From contig ML213530.1 in assembly GCA_004369045.1 (NCBI GenBank), forward strand, positions 9,133 to 73,132: a DNA stretch of 64,000 nt, written 5' to 3'. This DNA comes from Heliocybe sulcata. Its lineage: Eukaryota > Basidiomycota > Agaricomycetes > Gloeophyllales > Gloeophyllaceae. The notes beneath the pieces are model-generated. The model saw nothing but the letters and a program-made list of their open reading frames with translations, had not been told where the DNA came from and ran no database searches. Both the position numbers and the translations under genes were made by a program. How positions within the stretch are numbered: the stretch's first letter is position 1; each line of letters begins with the position of its first letter. Of this stretch, positions 46,664 to 56,525 are shown piece after piece.

Positions 46664-47287
46664 ATTAAATCAAGATTAGCCAGCTCTACCCCTGGCTCGG
46701 AGCTAATTGATACTGGCGAGCACTCGTGCCACTAAGTGCAAATCGGGCTCATTCAGGGTGATGCCGGGCAAGGGCGAGTATCAAATGGCCGATAGGAAAT
46801 TAGAATATTCCGTATACAATGAGTCCTCGCGATATTCTCCTCAAGTTATGTCGAATCCAACATACGGAAGAAAGCATAGCGAGCATGGGCCGAAGGTTTC
46901 CCCCGCGAATCTTGATCGACGCTCTTCGTTCATTTCGGGTGGCTGGAAGCAATGCAGGCCACGTGGGAAGCACACGAGATCCCTGGCCGATCCCTGCGCA
47001 ATCATCGTCTCTGACGCGTCCTGCGCTAGCCTGATTAGCGTCCGTCAGCGCTTCCAGTCCCCATACTTGGCGTGCAGATTCTCATGGCAGCCCTCCGAGC
47101 AATGTCGCAGTGGGTGTTCCGCGCGAAGAAGCCTCAGGAACTCATACGTTCTGCCGGCATCATCGTCGGATGCATATAAAACGCAGGGCAGCCTGGATTC
47201 ATCAGTCGCGTTTCATACAAGCGAGCTGCCGCCGGTACTCGCCCTGTATATATCACCCATAATACCCGCAGGTATATTCTGTACATT
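46664..47287. other. Promoter region of the GMC oxidoreductase gene
   Basis: About 620 bp. A 194-codon open frame on the plus strand (46707-47291) ends just inside the GMC start and shows no family features. I treat the region as non-coding. Confidence 0.5.
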
Positions 47288-49721
47288 ATGAGTATATTCT
47301 TTCGCCAGGGTCCGTACGAAACGGATCCACGCAGGGTCAGCAAGAAGGTATTCGATTACGTCGTTATCGGCGGAGGTGAGTGGTCTCCTCAGTGGTGTGG
47401 AGGTGAAGCCATTGATGGTTGTACGGACAGGTACGGCTGGCTGTGTTGTCGCCAACCGGCTGTCGGAAGACCCAGATGTGCAGGTGTTGCTCGTCGAGGC
47501 CGGGGGACGGTGTGTGCTACACAGCACTGTCAGACTGAGCCATAATGACGACTTCTATCGCCAGACATGATACCAAACTGTTTACCAAGATACCTATAGC
47601 CTTTGCCAAATTATTCAAGTGAGTACTGGTTCGGATCGCTAGTGCCTTCTAACGGTTTGCACAGGACTTCAGCGGACTGGGCCTATGATACCGTGTAAGT
47701 AGATACTAGCAAATCCTTTGAGCGATGGCTGATACCATTAATTAGGTCCCAGCCAGGCCTAAACTCCCGAGAACTCTTCTGGCCCCGCGCCAAGATCCTG
47801 GGAGGCTGCTCGTCTATGAACGCGATGATGTATCAACACTGCAGCCCCTCAGACTTTGACGAATGGGAGAAGAAGGGCGCGAAGGGATGGAACTACCAAG
47901 CCTTATACCCGTAGGTGGTGGCAGTCATCCAGCCTTCTTCATAGCCTGAGAATTCTCCCTTTTAGATATTTCATGAAGGCAGAGAAATTCACCCCCCACG
48001 TTCTGTTCCCAGAGACCAAGCTCGAAGAACGCGGCGACAAGGGCCTCTGGAAGACTTCTTACTCCTACTTGACGCCCATATGCAAACGCTTCATCGATGC
48101 GGCTCAGGAAGTAGGCTTGAAGTACAATCCGTATGTCTCCTACCCAGCTCCATTCCCTCTTCATCATGATCAGTATCACGTAGTGATATTAATACCCCGC
48201 GTGGAAGCCTTGGGGTATCCAAGTTTGTCACGTCGATAGATTCGAAAGGGAAGCGCAGCTCCACTGCGACGGCATATCTCACCAGGAGAGTGCTTGCGAG
48301 GAAGAATCTGACCGTTCTCATCAACACTACCGTAAGCTCTTGGACCAACTAAATGTATTGCTGTGGTGTCTGACTTCACCCCTTGATGCAGACAACTCGT
48401 ATAATACTATCCTCCGAGTCAGCTGATGGACTAAAAGCTGTCGGAGTGGAGGTGGCCAGGGGCCCGAACTCACCTCGAATACAGATCGCTGTAAGGAGGG
48501 AGGTGATCATCTGCGCCGGTACGACAAATACGCCACAGCTCCTTAACCTGTCCGGCATCGGCGCTAGAGATGAACTAGAGAAGCTGGGCATAGAGGTTCT
48601 GGAAGACCTACCTGCTGTTGGGAAGAACCTAACCGACGTGAGTTTGACGCCCTATTGACTGGAGTAATGTAAGACTAATGATGCATTCTCGGACGACAGC
48701 ACCTTGTCACGGGCGCTATCACCTTCCGCACGAAGAAGGGTAACAGTCTTGACTACCTGACACATCCCCTAAAGTCCATACCAGCGCTTCTCCAATGGTA
48801 CTTTAAAGGCACAGGACCCGCTACGTCGAATGTGCGCCTCCCCATCCATTGTTTATCTGCGTATTTACTGATCAAACCATGTTGTTTAGGTAGGTGAAGT
48901 AGCGGTGTTCTTCCGGACAGACGACCAGTCACTCCCTTCGAGATCTGCGCTGCCTGCGGATAACCCAGACGAACAGCTTATCGACAACAGTACCAGCCCG
49001 GGTGCGCCTGATTGTGAATTAATGTCTGGTCCACTTGCATTCTTGAAACATGGGTTCCAAACCGCTCCTGCCGGCACCGAGTGCTACACTGTCGTAAGGA
49101 CCCCTCCTACTCTGTCCCTACCAATTCTCTAAATTTCCATCTCGTCTCAGCTACCATGCTTGCTGCGCCCATTATCCTGTGGCTGTGTCTACCTAACCTC
49201 GGCCTCGCCTTTTTGCCCGCCGTCGATCGACCCGAACTACCTCTCCCATCCCAACGACATCAAGGTCCTCACGCGCGGCGTGCGCCTGGCGCTACGGATT
49301 GCGCGCGCACCCGCGCTCCGAGGCTTCCTCGACCTCCCTCCGCATTCCGAGGACCGCTCGGATGTGTTTTATCCTGGGGATGCAGACCCAGACAAGATCA
49401 GCGATGAGGAGGTACAGACCTGGATCCGGGGGAACGCAGAGACGTTGTATCATTGTATGGGTACGGCTAGGATGGGGGATTATGGGGATGAGAAAGGGAG
49501 TGTGGTGGATCCGGAGCTAAGAGTGCATGGGGTGGTGGGTCTGAGGGTAGTGGATGCGTCTGTGTTCCCGGAGCCGACGTCAGGGCATCCTGTGAGTTTT
49601 GTTCGATTGTTCTGCTCTCGGGATTAAGGCTTATCGTTCCATTCAGGTGGCAACGATCGTGGCTATTGCAGAGAAGGCGTCTGATATGATTAAGAGCTCC
49701 AAATTCGATGTTGGTGCTTAG
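47288..49721 (+). CDS. GMC oxidoreductase (aryl-alcohol oxidase / choline dehydrogenase-like)
   Basis: FAD-dependent oxidase or dehydrogenase of alcohols; in wood-decay fungi such enzymes can supply hydrogen peroxide. Exons begin 47288-47375, 47431-47509, 47565-47618, 47665-47694 and continue to 49721. The FAD-binding motif is rebuilt across intron 1: FDYVVIGGG then TAGCVVANRLSEDP and VLLVEAGG. GMC signature 1 is ILGGCSSMNAMMYQHCSPSD and signature 2 is GTTNTPQLLNLSGIG. The active-site His region reads ETLYHCMGTARMG, and the second catalytic position lies in TSGHPVATIVAIAEKASDMI. No signal peptide at the N-terminus (MSIFFRQGPYETDPRR), so an intracellular or non-classical location is likely. 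Eleven or more short introns; borders near 48850-49200 are approximate. Confidence 0.9.
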
Positions 49722-49800
49722 CTGACTCCCGAGATTTTTCTGGTGGAGGAACTGTACGATTGGGCAGTATGTTTGAGATTACCGATGTATCTATAGCTTA

Positions 49801-49835
49801 GGCCCTGTTCGGCACGTTGGTTAAGCTTCGGCTTG
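49801..49835 (+). repeat. Left inverted repeat of the Harbinger-like MITE
   Basis: Pairs with 50033-50067; only the third to fourth terminal bases differ (GGCCC versus GGGCC). Confidence 0.9.
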
Positions 49836-50032
49836 CCCGCCAAATTTGAAGCCAACCCATAGCCATTGGCTTCGGATTACAAAGCGGACCTAATGGATTG
49901 TTCGGGAACGTGCTGGTAACGTCAGGTCTCCCTGTCACGCTTCTAACCCGCAGAGTCTGTGGGAAGTGTGATTGGGTTGTGACATTCCGTCGCCACTTGC
50001 TTTGGCTCCGCCTTCCCGAAGCCAACGCGAGC

Positions 50033-50067
50033 CAAGCCGAAGCTTAACCAACGTGCCGAACAGGCCC
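50033..50067 (-). repeat. Right inverted repeat of the Harbinger-like MITE
   Basis: Reverse complement of the left end, followed by the TTA target duplication. Confidence 0.9.
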
Positions 50068-50309
50068 TTAACCTTCTGTGGCTATCATGTATATTTTAAT
50101 ACCCATTTTTTCATTAATTTCATGTGCTACAGCTCTGGCTGTTTACCGTTACGGTCAGCTCAGAATCTTCCACCCTTACTGCCTAGTATGGAAAGGGCGC
50201 TGCTATTCTGGGATACAATTCAATAGATCACGTGGTCCACGGCGTAGTGAATGCTCGTTTGCCACGACCCTTCTCTCTCTCCCAACACACCCACGCGCGA
50301 CGAGCGACA

Positions 50310-51176
50310 ATGGGTTCAAAGGCATGCAAAGTGTGCAAGAAGAAGAAATGCAGGAACAAGACGCACAGGACCTCGGTGTGTCTTCCACTCTGCCTCCGGT
50401 ACGAGACGTGAGCTAGAGGTTTACGCGGCTTCCAGAAGTCGAACCAGGATGCACCGCTCAGCGGGCAGCACAATCCTCCTGACGAAGGCAATGCCGTCGT
50501 CTACGTCACTGGGATTCTGCTGCCCGCAGATGCAGAGGAACCTCGCCTTGTCCGAGTCGAGTGTAAAGTGACGCCAAATGACGAGGTTCCTGGGCAGCTC
50601 GACTATTACCCCGACCAAAGTCCCTTTTTCGGGGAGAAATTGACAGGATGCAACCAGATATCATCGTTGGCACCCCACGATTATAAATCACTTCCACAAC
50701 ATCCATTCATGGTCTGGTACAACGACACCTTTCTACTCGATGGATCGCCCATCAATAGGTGCATTCAAACCCTGACGAGGAACCGTGCAATGCATCCTTG
50801 GGCGGGTAACGTCCTTGTGATGAAATTGTACTCAAGCTCGATGTATGAGGGCAAATACATGGACGCTGACCTGGAGGACCTACCGACCATACGGGCATAC
50901 TTTACGGAGTACGGACGAGAGCGTTCATATGGTGCTACAAGGCCTTCTGCAGAAACCTTCCTCTTCCAAGAGTTCATGCGACAAGCATCTGAGCCTCAAG
51001 TACGCGAACCCGAAGCCCGCGAACCTGAAGTGGACGAACCCAGGGTATATGGACCAGCGTATACGTACGAGCAGAGGAGGGCTCCCGGTACCGGGTGGGA
51101 GGGACTGTGGAATGTGGTTGCGATCGCGGGTGGTATTTTGGTAGCGATCGTCTTTCTGGTGCGGGCTTTATCCTAA
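50310..51176 (+). CDS. Tail-anchored paralog of the MYND-linked family
   Basis: Two exons (50310-50375, 50436-51176) give 268 aa. The first exon encodes a small Cys/Lys-rich head, MGSKACKVCKKKKCRNKTHR, which could be a reduced zinc knuckle. The shared module follows: YVTGILLPADAEEPRLVRVE, YYPDQSPFFG, INRCIQTLTRNRAMHPWAGN, VLVMKLYSSS, YMDADLEDLPTIRAYFTEYG. Then a linker with REPEAREPEVDEPRV-type repeats and a C-terminal membrane segment, VVAIAGGILVAIVFLV, close to the end. This suggests a tail-anchored protein. Function unknown. It lies between the MITE and a non-coding stretch and is close to the sister gene at 53158. Confidence 0.75.
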
Positions 51177-51943
51177 GGTATGTGCTAGCTGTATCCGATG
51201 TGCTTATGATATAAAGTGTGTGGGTTAGTACAGGATGAAGCGATGATTGCTGGGGAAGCTGGTAGCTCCCAATATTGCGGTGGAGATCATGGTGATCTTA
51301 AAGTCATTGTACCTCTGATCGCGTATCATGTTTCGATGTCCAGCGGATGTAGCTTAGAGACGAGTTGTAGCATGTTCGTGATTCGTTCAGACTTTAATCT
51401 GTCACAGATTCCATATATTAGGCTCCGTCGTGCTCTATATCTTCTCCCTTCAGTCCGCCGAGTTACGACGCTAGCCAGAGCCAGAGCAAAGAATCAGAGA
51501 TGCTGCCGGCAACTTCCGAGTCCTTCACATTACCCGCTACACTAGTTGGGGCTTATGGCCACGACACTCTGCTATGTACTGCTTTGCGGCAACTGATCTG
51601 GGCATAATCAAGAAGACATACGCCCGCATACTTGTGCGTTAAAGTCGAGGGCCACCGCCAGGGTACCGCTGACCGACGCGGAACCAGATATCAAACTTGT
51701 CTCTATCTCCAGCTATTTGGATCCTGGGGGCTCCAGGCTCTTCTTCTCATGATGATGGCGAACTTAGTCTGTATTTATAAGGTGCTTTAGAAAGGACCCA
51801 TCGGCAATACCCGGCTAGGTTACGAAAGACAGCCTCGTTCCGTCCTAAGGTCCGCTGACGTCTCGTTACTTGGGGTGCAAAGCCTTCGTATTCTGCCCAT
51901 CTCTGTAGCTGCCACGCCCTCACTGTCTCCTTGCGCACCGGTC
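51177..51943. other. Intergenic
   Basis: No gene seen; short frames at 51216-51545 (+) and 51747-51938 (-) have no support. Confidence 0.5.
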
Positions 51944-52330
51944 ATGGCCAAGAGTCAAAGAAAGGCAGGCGGCACCAACAAGAAGAAGAAAGGTAAAGGG
52001 AAATCCACGTCAAAAGCAAGACGCTCGTCTGCCCGTCCGGCGTCTGCACCTGCAACGTCTCGGACTGCGGGCGGGCTGGCTAGGAGAGGAAAGAAGAGGA
52101 AGCGAGGAAGCGCTGCGGCTGGTCGAGGGGGGAGGTCGTTCGTCGACCGCCGATCGTCTGGCGACCTCTCGGAGTACATAGACTCGCAAGCGTCCCTGCC
52201 CCGGGAGCCCCCCAAGCCACAGAGAGGTTCTGCCCACAGAGGTGGGTGGTGCCGAGGTGACTCTTTCCGCTTTGAGGAGGCTCAAGGTCAGTTGTCGCGT
52301 GCTTGGACTGAAATGCGCTTTCGCTCATGA
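51944..52330 (+). CDS. Hypothetical basic low-complexity protein (possibly a first exon)
   Basis: A frame of 128 aa from MAKSQRKAGGTNKKKKGKGK, very rich in Lys, Arg, Ser and Ala (GGLARRGKKRKRGSAAAGRG), then SFVDRRSSGDLSEYIDSQAS. Such a head suggests a nuclear protein. Further frames downstream (about 52363-52510: GVGTAWPITPGLICDLMNTR, IRRFWYSVWTVRLRKMIES) could be later exons of the same gene, but I could not fix the splicing. No family recognised; it may also be a relic in this accessory zone. Confidence 0.35.
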   Translation: MAKSQRKAGGTNKKKKGKGKSTSKARRSSARPASAPATSRTAGGLARRGKKRKRGSAAAGRGGRSFVDRRSSGDLSEYIDSQASLPREPPKPQRGSAHRGGWCRGDSFRFEEAQGQLSRAWTEMRFRS

Positions 52331-52875
52331 GCGTTGAACGTTGGTGCGGAGCAGACTGGGCACTTTGTGACAAAGATTGCGGGTGGTGTGGGCACTGCAT
52401 GGCCAATTACACCGGGTCTGATTTGTGATCTGATGAACACGAGGATTAGGCGATTCTGGTATTCGGTGTGGACGGTGCGTCTGAGAAAGATGATCGAATC
52501 AGCTTTTCGGCGGAAGAATGAGTGTATGCGTTGTTGTTGTTTATGTTAGCTGTAGTATGCAGTCTGATATTTCACTTACGCGTGCACCCTTCATTGTTTT
52601 GGCCGCGGCTCGCGGCAGTGACTACGATTATTCTTTGCAGGATCATTTCCACACGTCGGGTCGGTATTCAAGAGCATGTGCGAGCAGTACATCCGAAAGT
52701 TTATCGCAAAGGATAACTTACCTTCTGGGGGCGTGAACACAAAACAGCACAGCGCATCGAGATTGATGTGTTGGGACACGCCCTCCTCCTGTCCAGCTTC
52801 CGGTTGCTCTACAAACATCAACCGAGTCGTGAGGATCCCGCCTTCCAAGCGGTGTGATGTCAGTACTACATAGTA
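52331..52875. other. Unresolved region
   Basis: Possible downstream exons of the basic protein (52363-52510), then no supported feature up to the copied TIP-gene fragment. Confidence 0.3.
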
Positions 52876-52954
52876 CTCACTTTCTCATTCAAAACGGAGC
52901 GCAGGTACAATCACGCCCAACATATTCGTCGCGATGACCACTGTGGCAGTCACC
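52876..52954 (-). pseudogene. Degenerate fragment of the TIP/ITFG1-like gene 3' end
   Basis: About 79 bp match 61057-61134 with roughly 80% identity by eye, in the same orientation. The matched part covers the last membrane helix and the following splice donor: the intact gene reads VTVTVVVATIVLGVIVLALH, the fragment AVTATVVIATNMLGVIVPAL. The fragment has an extra base in the AAATGCAGC region and ends in a stop. The copy is too short and diverged to be functional. Confidence 0.75.
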
Positions 52955-53157
52955 GCATCAAATACAATTCCGCCTTTAAGGATCAAAGTGAGTATTATCG
53001 AAGATACTCTGAGACCGACGGATCAAGACAGCGCACCTCCTCCAACCAGCGCTCAATCCGGCGAAGATCTTTCCATTCTCACCGCAATTCAGTACCACAC
53101 GTGCCAATAGAACACGCCGACGCGTGTTTGCTTGAAAACTTTCTGCTCAAATCCACC

Positions 53158-53894
53158 ATGGGCAGACCGGCCTGTAAAGTCTGCGGAAAGTGCAAGTGCA
53201 AGAGATGGTCGCACAGGCCAGCACCGGTGTGTCGTCTTATTCATCACACGCGTACTAGCTCGGCCTTTGAGTCTCGATGTACTGATAGACGAAAAACCAG
53301 CAACCGCTCTGCTGGCCGCCTAGTCCCTCGCACGTACACCGCGCAGTGTCCGTCAAAGGGATTTTGCTGCCTGCAGACTCGGACGAGCCACGGCTTGTCG
53401 ATGTCGATTGTGCCGTATGGAATGGCCATCACGACAGACGCCCTGGGGACCGCAGCATCTGGTACCCCGACACTATTCCGTTCCTTGGCGTCGCGCTCGG
53501 TCATCCGCAGATCAATATAGAACCAGTTATATGGGGGGAAGTGAAAGGACGTCACCCGTATAATTTGCGGATGGGGAGCCCGTTTGTCATCATTTCGCGA
53601 GAAGATACTTGGCTGCGAAGAGCCCGAGTGAATCGGTGCATCTCTGCATTGACGGGCGTCTCCGCGCATCGCTGGTCAGGCGACGTATTGGTGTTGAAGG
53701 GACACAGAGACAGCCTGCCGCTTAATGGCGTTTTCGTGGATGCAAGCGGGGAGGATTTGCTGGTGATATGGGAGCATCTCATGCTCTTTGGAAAGTCGGA
53801 ATGTGGCACGGAAAGGAAAGGGTTGGCGAAGTTTGTGTGGATAATAGCGTTGGGTTGCGCACTGGTTGCTCTCTTGGGTCGGATGATAGCTTGA
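53158..53894 (+). CDS. Tail-anchored paralog of the MYND-linked family
   Basis: Two exons (53158-53251, 53347-53894) give 213 aa. The head MGRPACKVCGKCKCKRWSHR is the same kind of Cys-rich knuckle as in the 50310 gene. The module follows: SVKGILLPADSDEPRLVDVD, WYPDTIPFLG, VNRCISALTGVSAHRWSGDV, LVLKGHRD, FVDASGEDLLVIWEHLMLFG. A C-terminal hydrophobic helix (FVWIIALGCALVALLG) ends near the stop, again a tail-anchor layout. The intron choice (donor at 53252) is the one that keeps the module in frame; the nearer GT at 53226 would not. Function unknown. Confidence 0.72.
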
Positions 53895-54193
53895 ATCACT
53901 CGCCATTCCTAGTTTGATGAGCGGGGAGTAGTGTTGAGGAATCTCCCAATAGTCTAGCATTTGATTCATGAAACTTGCATTAGAATCCGAAATCACGCGG
54001 AGTTGAGAGTGCAATGCCGCCGGTAATGTCCGAGCCTCTCGTTAGCCAATCACAACCTCCGTTAGCGGCCACCACTACCCCACGATGAGTATGAGCGCTA
54101 CTAATACCAACATGTCTATCTCGACGGCAATACCCGGACAGGTTACCTAGTCCAGCCTGCCTATTGTCCGTCAATATATGCTCACCAGCACCA

Positions 54194-55901
54194 ATGGACT
54201 TCAAATGTCGTTTCCAGCCTGAAATCGCGCCGCTCTGGTCGTTCCGCTTAGGCTTTCCTCCCTTGCCCAATACTGAACTAGATGCGCTTTATGACAGAGC
54301 CAAGGTTTTCCTTCTGAAACAGGCACTCTACCTCCGATGGGCCGTCGAAGAGACGGCTGCGCAGGTAAGTTCAGTTGTGGCTGTGTGCCAGAAGGAAGCC
54401 AACGAGCAGCCGACAGAGCTCCGACTATCTCCTTTGCATCATCCAAGCCCACGACGCTCCTCTACCCACCCGGCTCCGTCTTCCAACGCAGGGCTCCGCC
54501 TTCCTAGAACACTCCAAGTCCGACGAGTGGAGAAGCATCCTGGAGAACCCTCGACTATTCCTCGCCGACGAAGCCGACCTCACGAGCGAAGACCCTCTCC
54601 GCAACATTTTCCTCATGCTGCAGGCAATATACCCTGGGACGCTCTACATCGCGTGCCAAGCGCCCAACGGGAGACTATCCGGCCGATCCGTCCCCCCGCT
54701 TGCATGGGTGCAGGCGCACGACGCCAGCCTCGCGCATGTCTTGGGGGCAGAGCGACACCGCGCCCTGCTCCGGGTCTGCCGCTCTCACTCTGCAGACGAT
54801 ATCGAAATGAAGGCGCCCCGTCCTTCGGATGCACGCGCCGGTGGATGTTCCTTGTCGGGAAAGGTCGACCAAAGCAAGCGCTCGACGGGTGGAAAGCGGA
54901 CGAATTGGAGGCGACAGGCGAACCCGAATGCCGGGTCGTCGGTCAACACGTCCTTTGGCAATCACTCCTCTGGTTCTGGTGGTGGCGGCAATCAAAATCG
55001 GAAAGGGCCGTCTACCTCACACGGGGGACGACCGACTTCGCCATTTACCCAATCTGCCTCAGCCAGCAGCCCCGAACAAGCGCATACATCCTTCTCGCCT
55101 GGTCCAGAGTCCAATCTGAATGCTCCTGTGTCATCGGCGGAATCATCCCCCAGCACCCCAGAACAGACGTCGGCGTCCTCCTCAGCACAGAGCTCGGCAG
55201 CTGATAAAGACGGAAAAGAGCGGTTTACATTAAACGCAACAAGGCCGGACGCCTCGTCTGACTCGACCAGCAAATGTCAGACGGACACCGCCGCGCCATC
55301 ACTGCCGTCCCAATCTGAGATGCAGAAATACCCAGGCCGTCAAGCTGCACGCCGATCAGGGAGGAGAGGGTTCAATAATGGGAGAGGAACCCATAGCCGC
55401 GACCGGGGGGCAAGACTCCAGGGTCCCCGTCCCCGCCGTCTCGATCTCAGGGACAAGGAACGTCGCGTTCAGACTCTGGAATCAGAGGAACAGCCAACGG
55501 GCGCGGAGACCCTGTTCCCATCCCAAGCCGCGACAGTCCCGAGTCCTCTTCTCGAGTCGAGAGGAGGGACCAAACTCCCATTCCAAACAACCCCGCGCCC
55601 AGGCCCTCCGTCAAGCCCCCCTCATCCCGCTCACCTCCCCAGCCGCCCAAACCCAGAACCTCAATCTACCACCGCGACGAATGGCTCGACACCATGTCTT
55701 CTCTCGGTAAGCCCTTCCCTCCCTCCCTACCTCCTCCGTACGCTGCTCGCGCTCACGACGCCCAAAGCCGAACGGGACTGCTACTGCGGGCACTGCGCGC
55801 TGTGCAAGCGGGACAAATCCAGCGTACCTGTCCATTCCCCGCGCGCGGACGTTCTACCGGGCTTCTGCAGGGCACAGTTTCCAGATCCCTGGCATTCATA
55901 A
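54194..55901 (+). CDS. Hypothetical protein with C-terminal Cys cluster
   Basis: Not recognised. Exon 1 from MDFKCRFQPEIAPLW to LRWAVEETAAQ (54194-54364) can be joined, by an intron ending near 54488, to GSAFLEHSKSDEWRSILENP, RLFLADEADLTSEDPLRNIF and LMLQAIYPGTLYIACQAPNG. A long Ser/Pro/Gly/Arg-rich region follows, and the frame ends with RDCYCGHCALCKRDKSS. Two other frames are also open over part of this stretch because of the high GC, so the model is uncertain. Start could also be the in-frame ATG at 54164. Confidence 0.45.
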
Positions 55902-56525
55902 CCCGGTTCCGGTCCATCTCGGTAAGCAGTGTTCGTGATCCGTAGCATACACTCAGGCTAGAGCAACCTTTGGGCAGTAGTAGGCAGAAAATACGCACAT
56001 GAGTTTTTGTGGCTCGGAAAATGCGGCTGGGGCTCGGATTCTGGGTGCGCCGACTTGCCGTGCAGAGTAAGCTGCCTTGAACGTGTCGGACTCGTGCAGG
56101 CATCGCCTATAGCTGGCCATGCTTGCTGTATTTTCCATCCTTGTATCAGGGTCGGGGCAATCGCTTGGTCCGTCCCCTTGACATTAGTGATGCCGCCTAT
56201 AAAAAAGAACTGTGGCACGAATCCTTTGAGGCCGGCATATACAAGCTCGGTGTCGTCGCTCCCATAGCTGGGAAACATTATAGCCGATATTTTTCCTGAC
56301 GAGTACGACGCAGACGAACCGTTACTGTGATAGACAGTCACGTGCCACATGTCACACGCGCTTATCGCGTTGGCTAATTTTAGGCGTCTTTGTTCTCAAC
56401 CACAGTGCAGAAGCCGCGTGTTCGGTGGCCGACTCAGGTTTCAATTTGTGCTAAGCATAGCCCACGGTAAGCTCAGGCTATAAGAGCGCCCAGTTTACCT
56501 CTCTCTCCTTCACCTCGACGCTGAC
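55902..56525. other. Intergenic, FunK1 promoter
   Basis: A minus-strand frame of 130 aa (55958-56350) without motif lies here. A TATA-like element (GGCTATAAGAGCG) at about 56477 precedes the FunK1 start by some 45 bp. Confidence 0.45.

Larger units (their letters stand above)
49801..50067. mobile_element. Harbinger-like MITE, 267 bp
   Basis: Bounded by 35-bp nearly perfect inverted repeats (49801-49835 and 50033-50067) starting GGCCCTGTTCGGCACGTTGG. TTA is duplicated on both sides (49798-49800 and 50068-50070). The terminal GGCCCTGTTCGGC and the 3-bp TTA target fit PIF/Harbinger (Tourist-type) elements. It has no coding capacity. It lies 80 bp after the GMC oxidoreductase stop, so it may supply part of that gene's 3' UTR. 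Confidence 0.9.

Noticed and set aside
46707-47291. 194-codon plus-strand open frame before the GMC gene
   Set aside because: No domain, no splice signals, amino-acid mix like random translation; it runs into the GMC start.
52591-52848. Minus-strand frame starting MEGGILTTRL, loosely like MEGVIPNSKV of the TIP gene
   Set aside because: It lies on the wrong side of the copied membrane-helix fragment, so it is not collinear with the TIP gene; probably chance.
55958-56350. 130-codon minus-strand frame upstream of FunK1
   Set aside because: No motif; lies in the likely promoter of FunK1.
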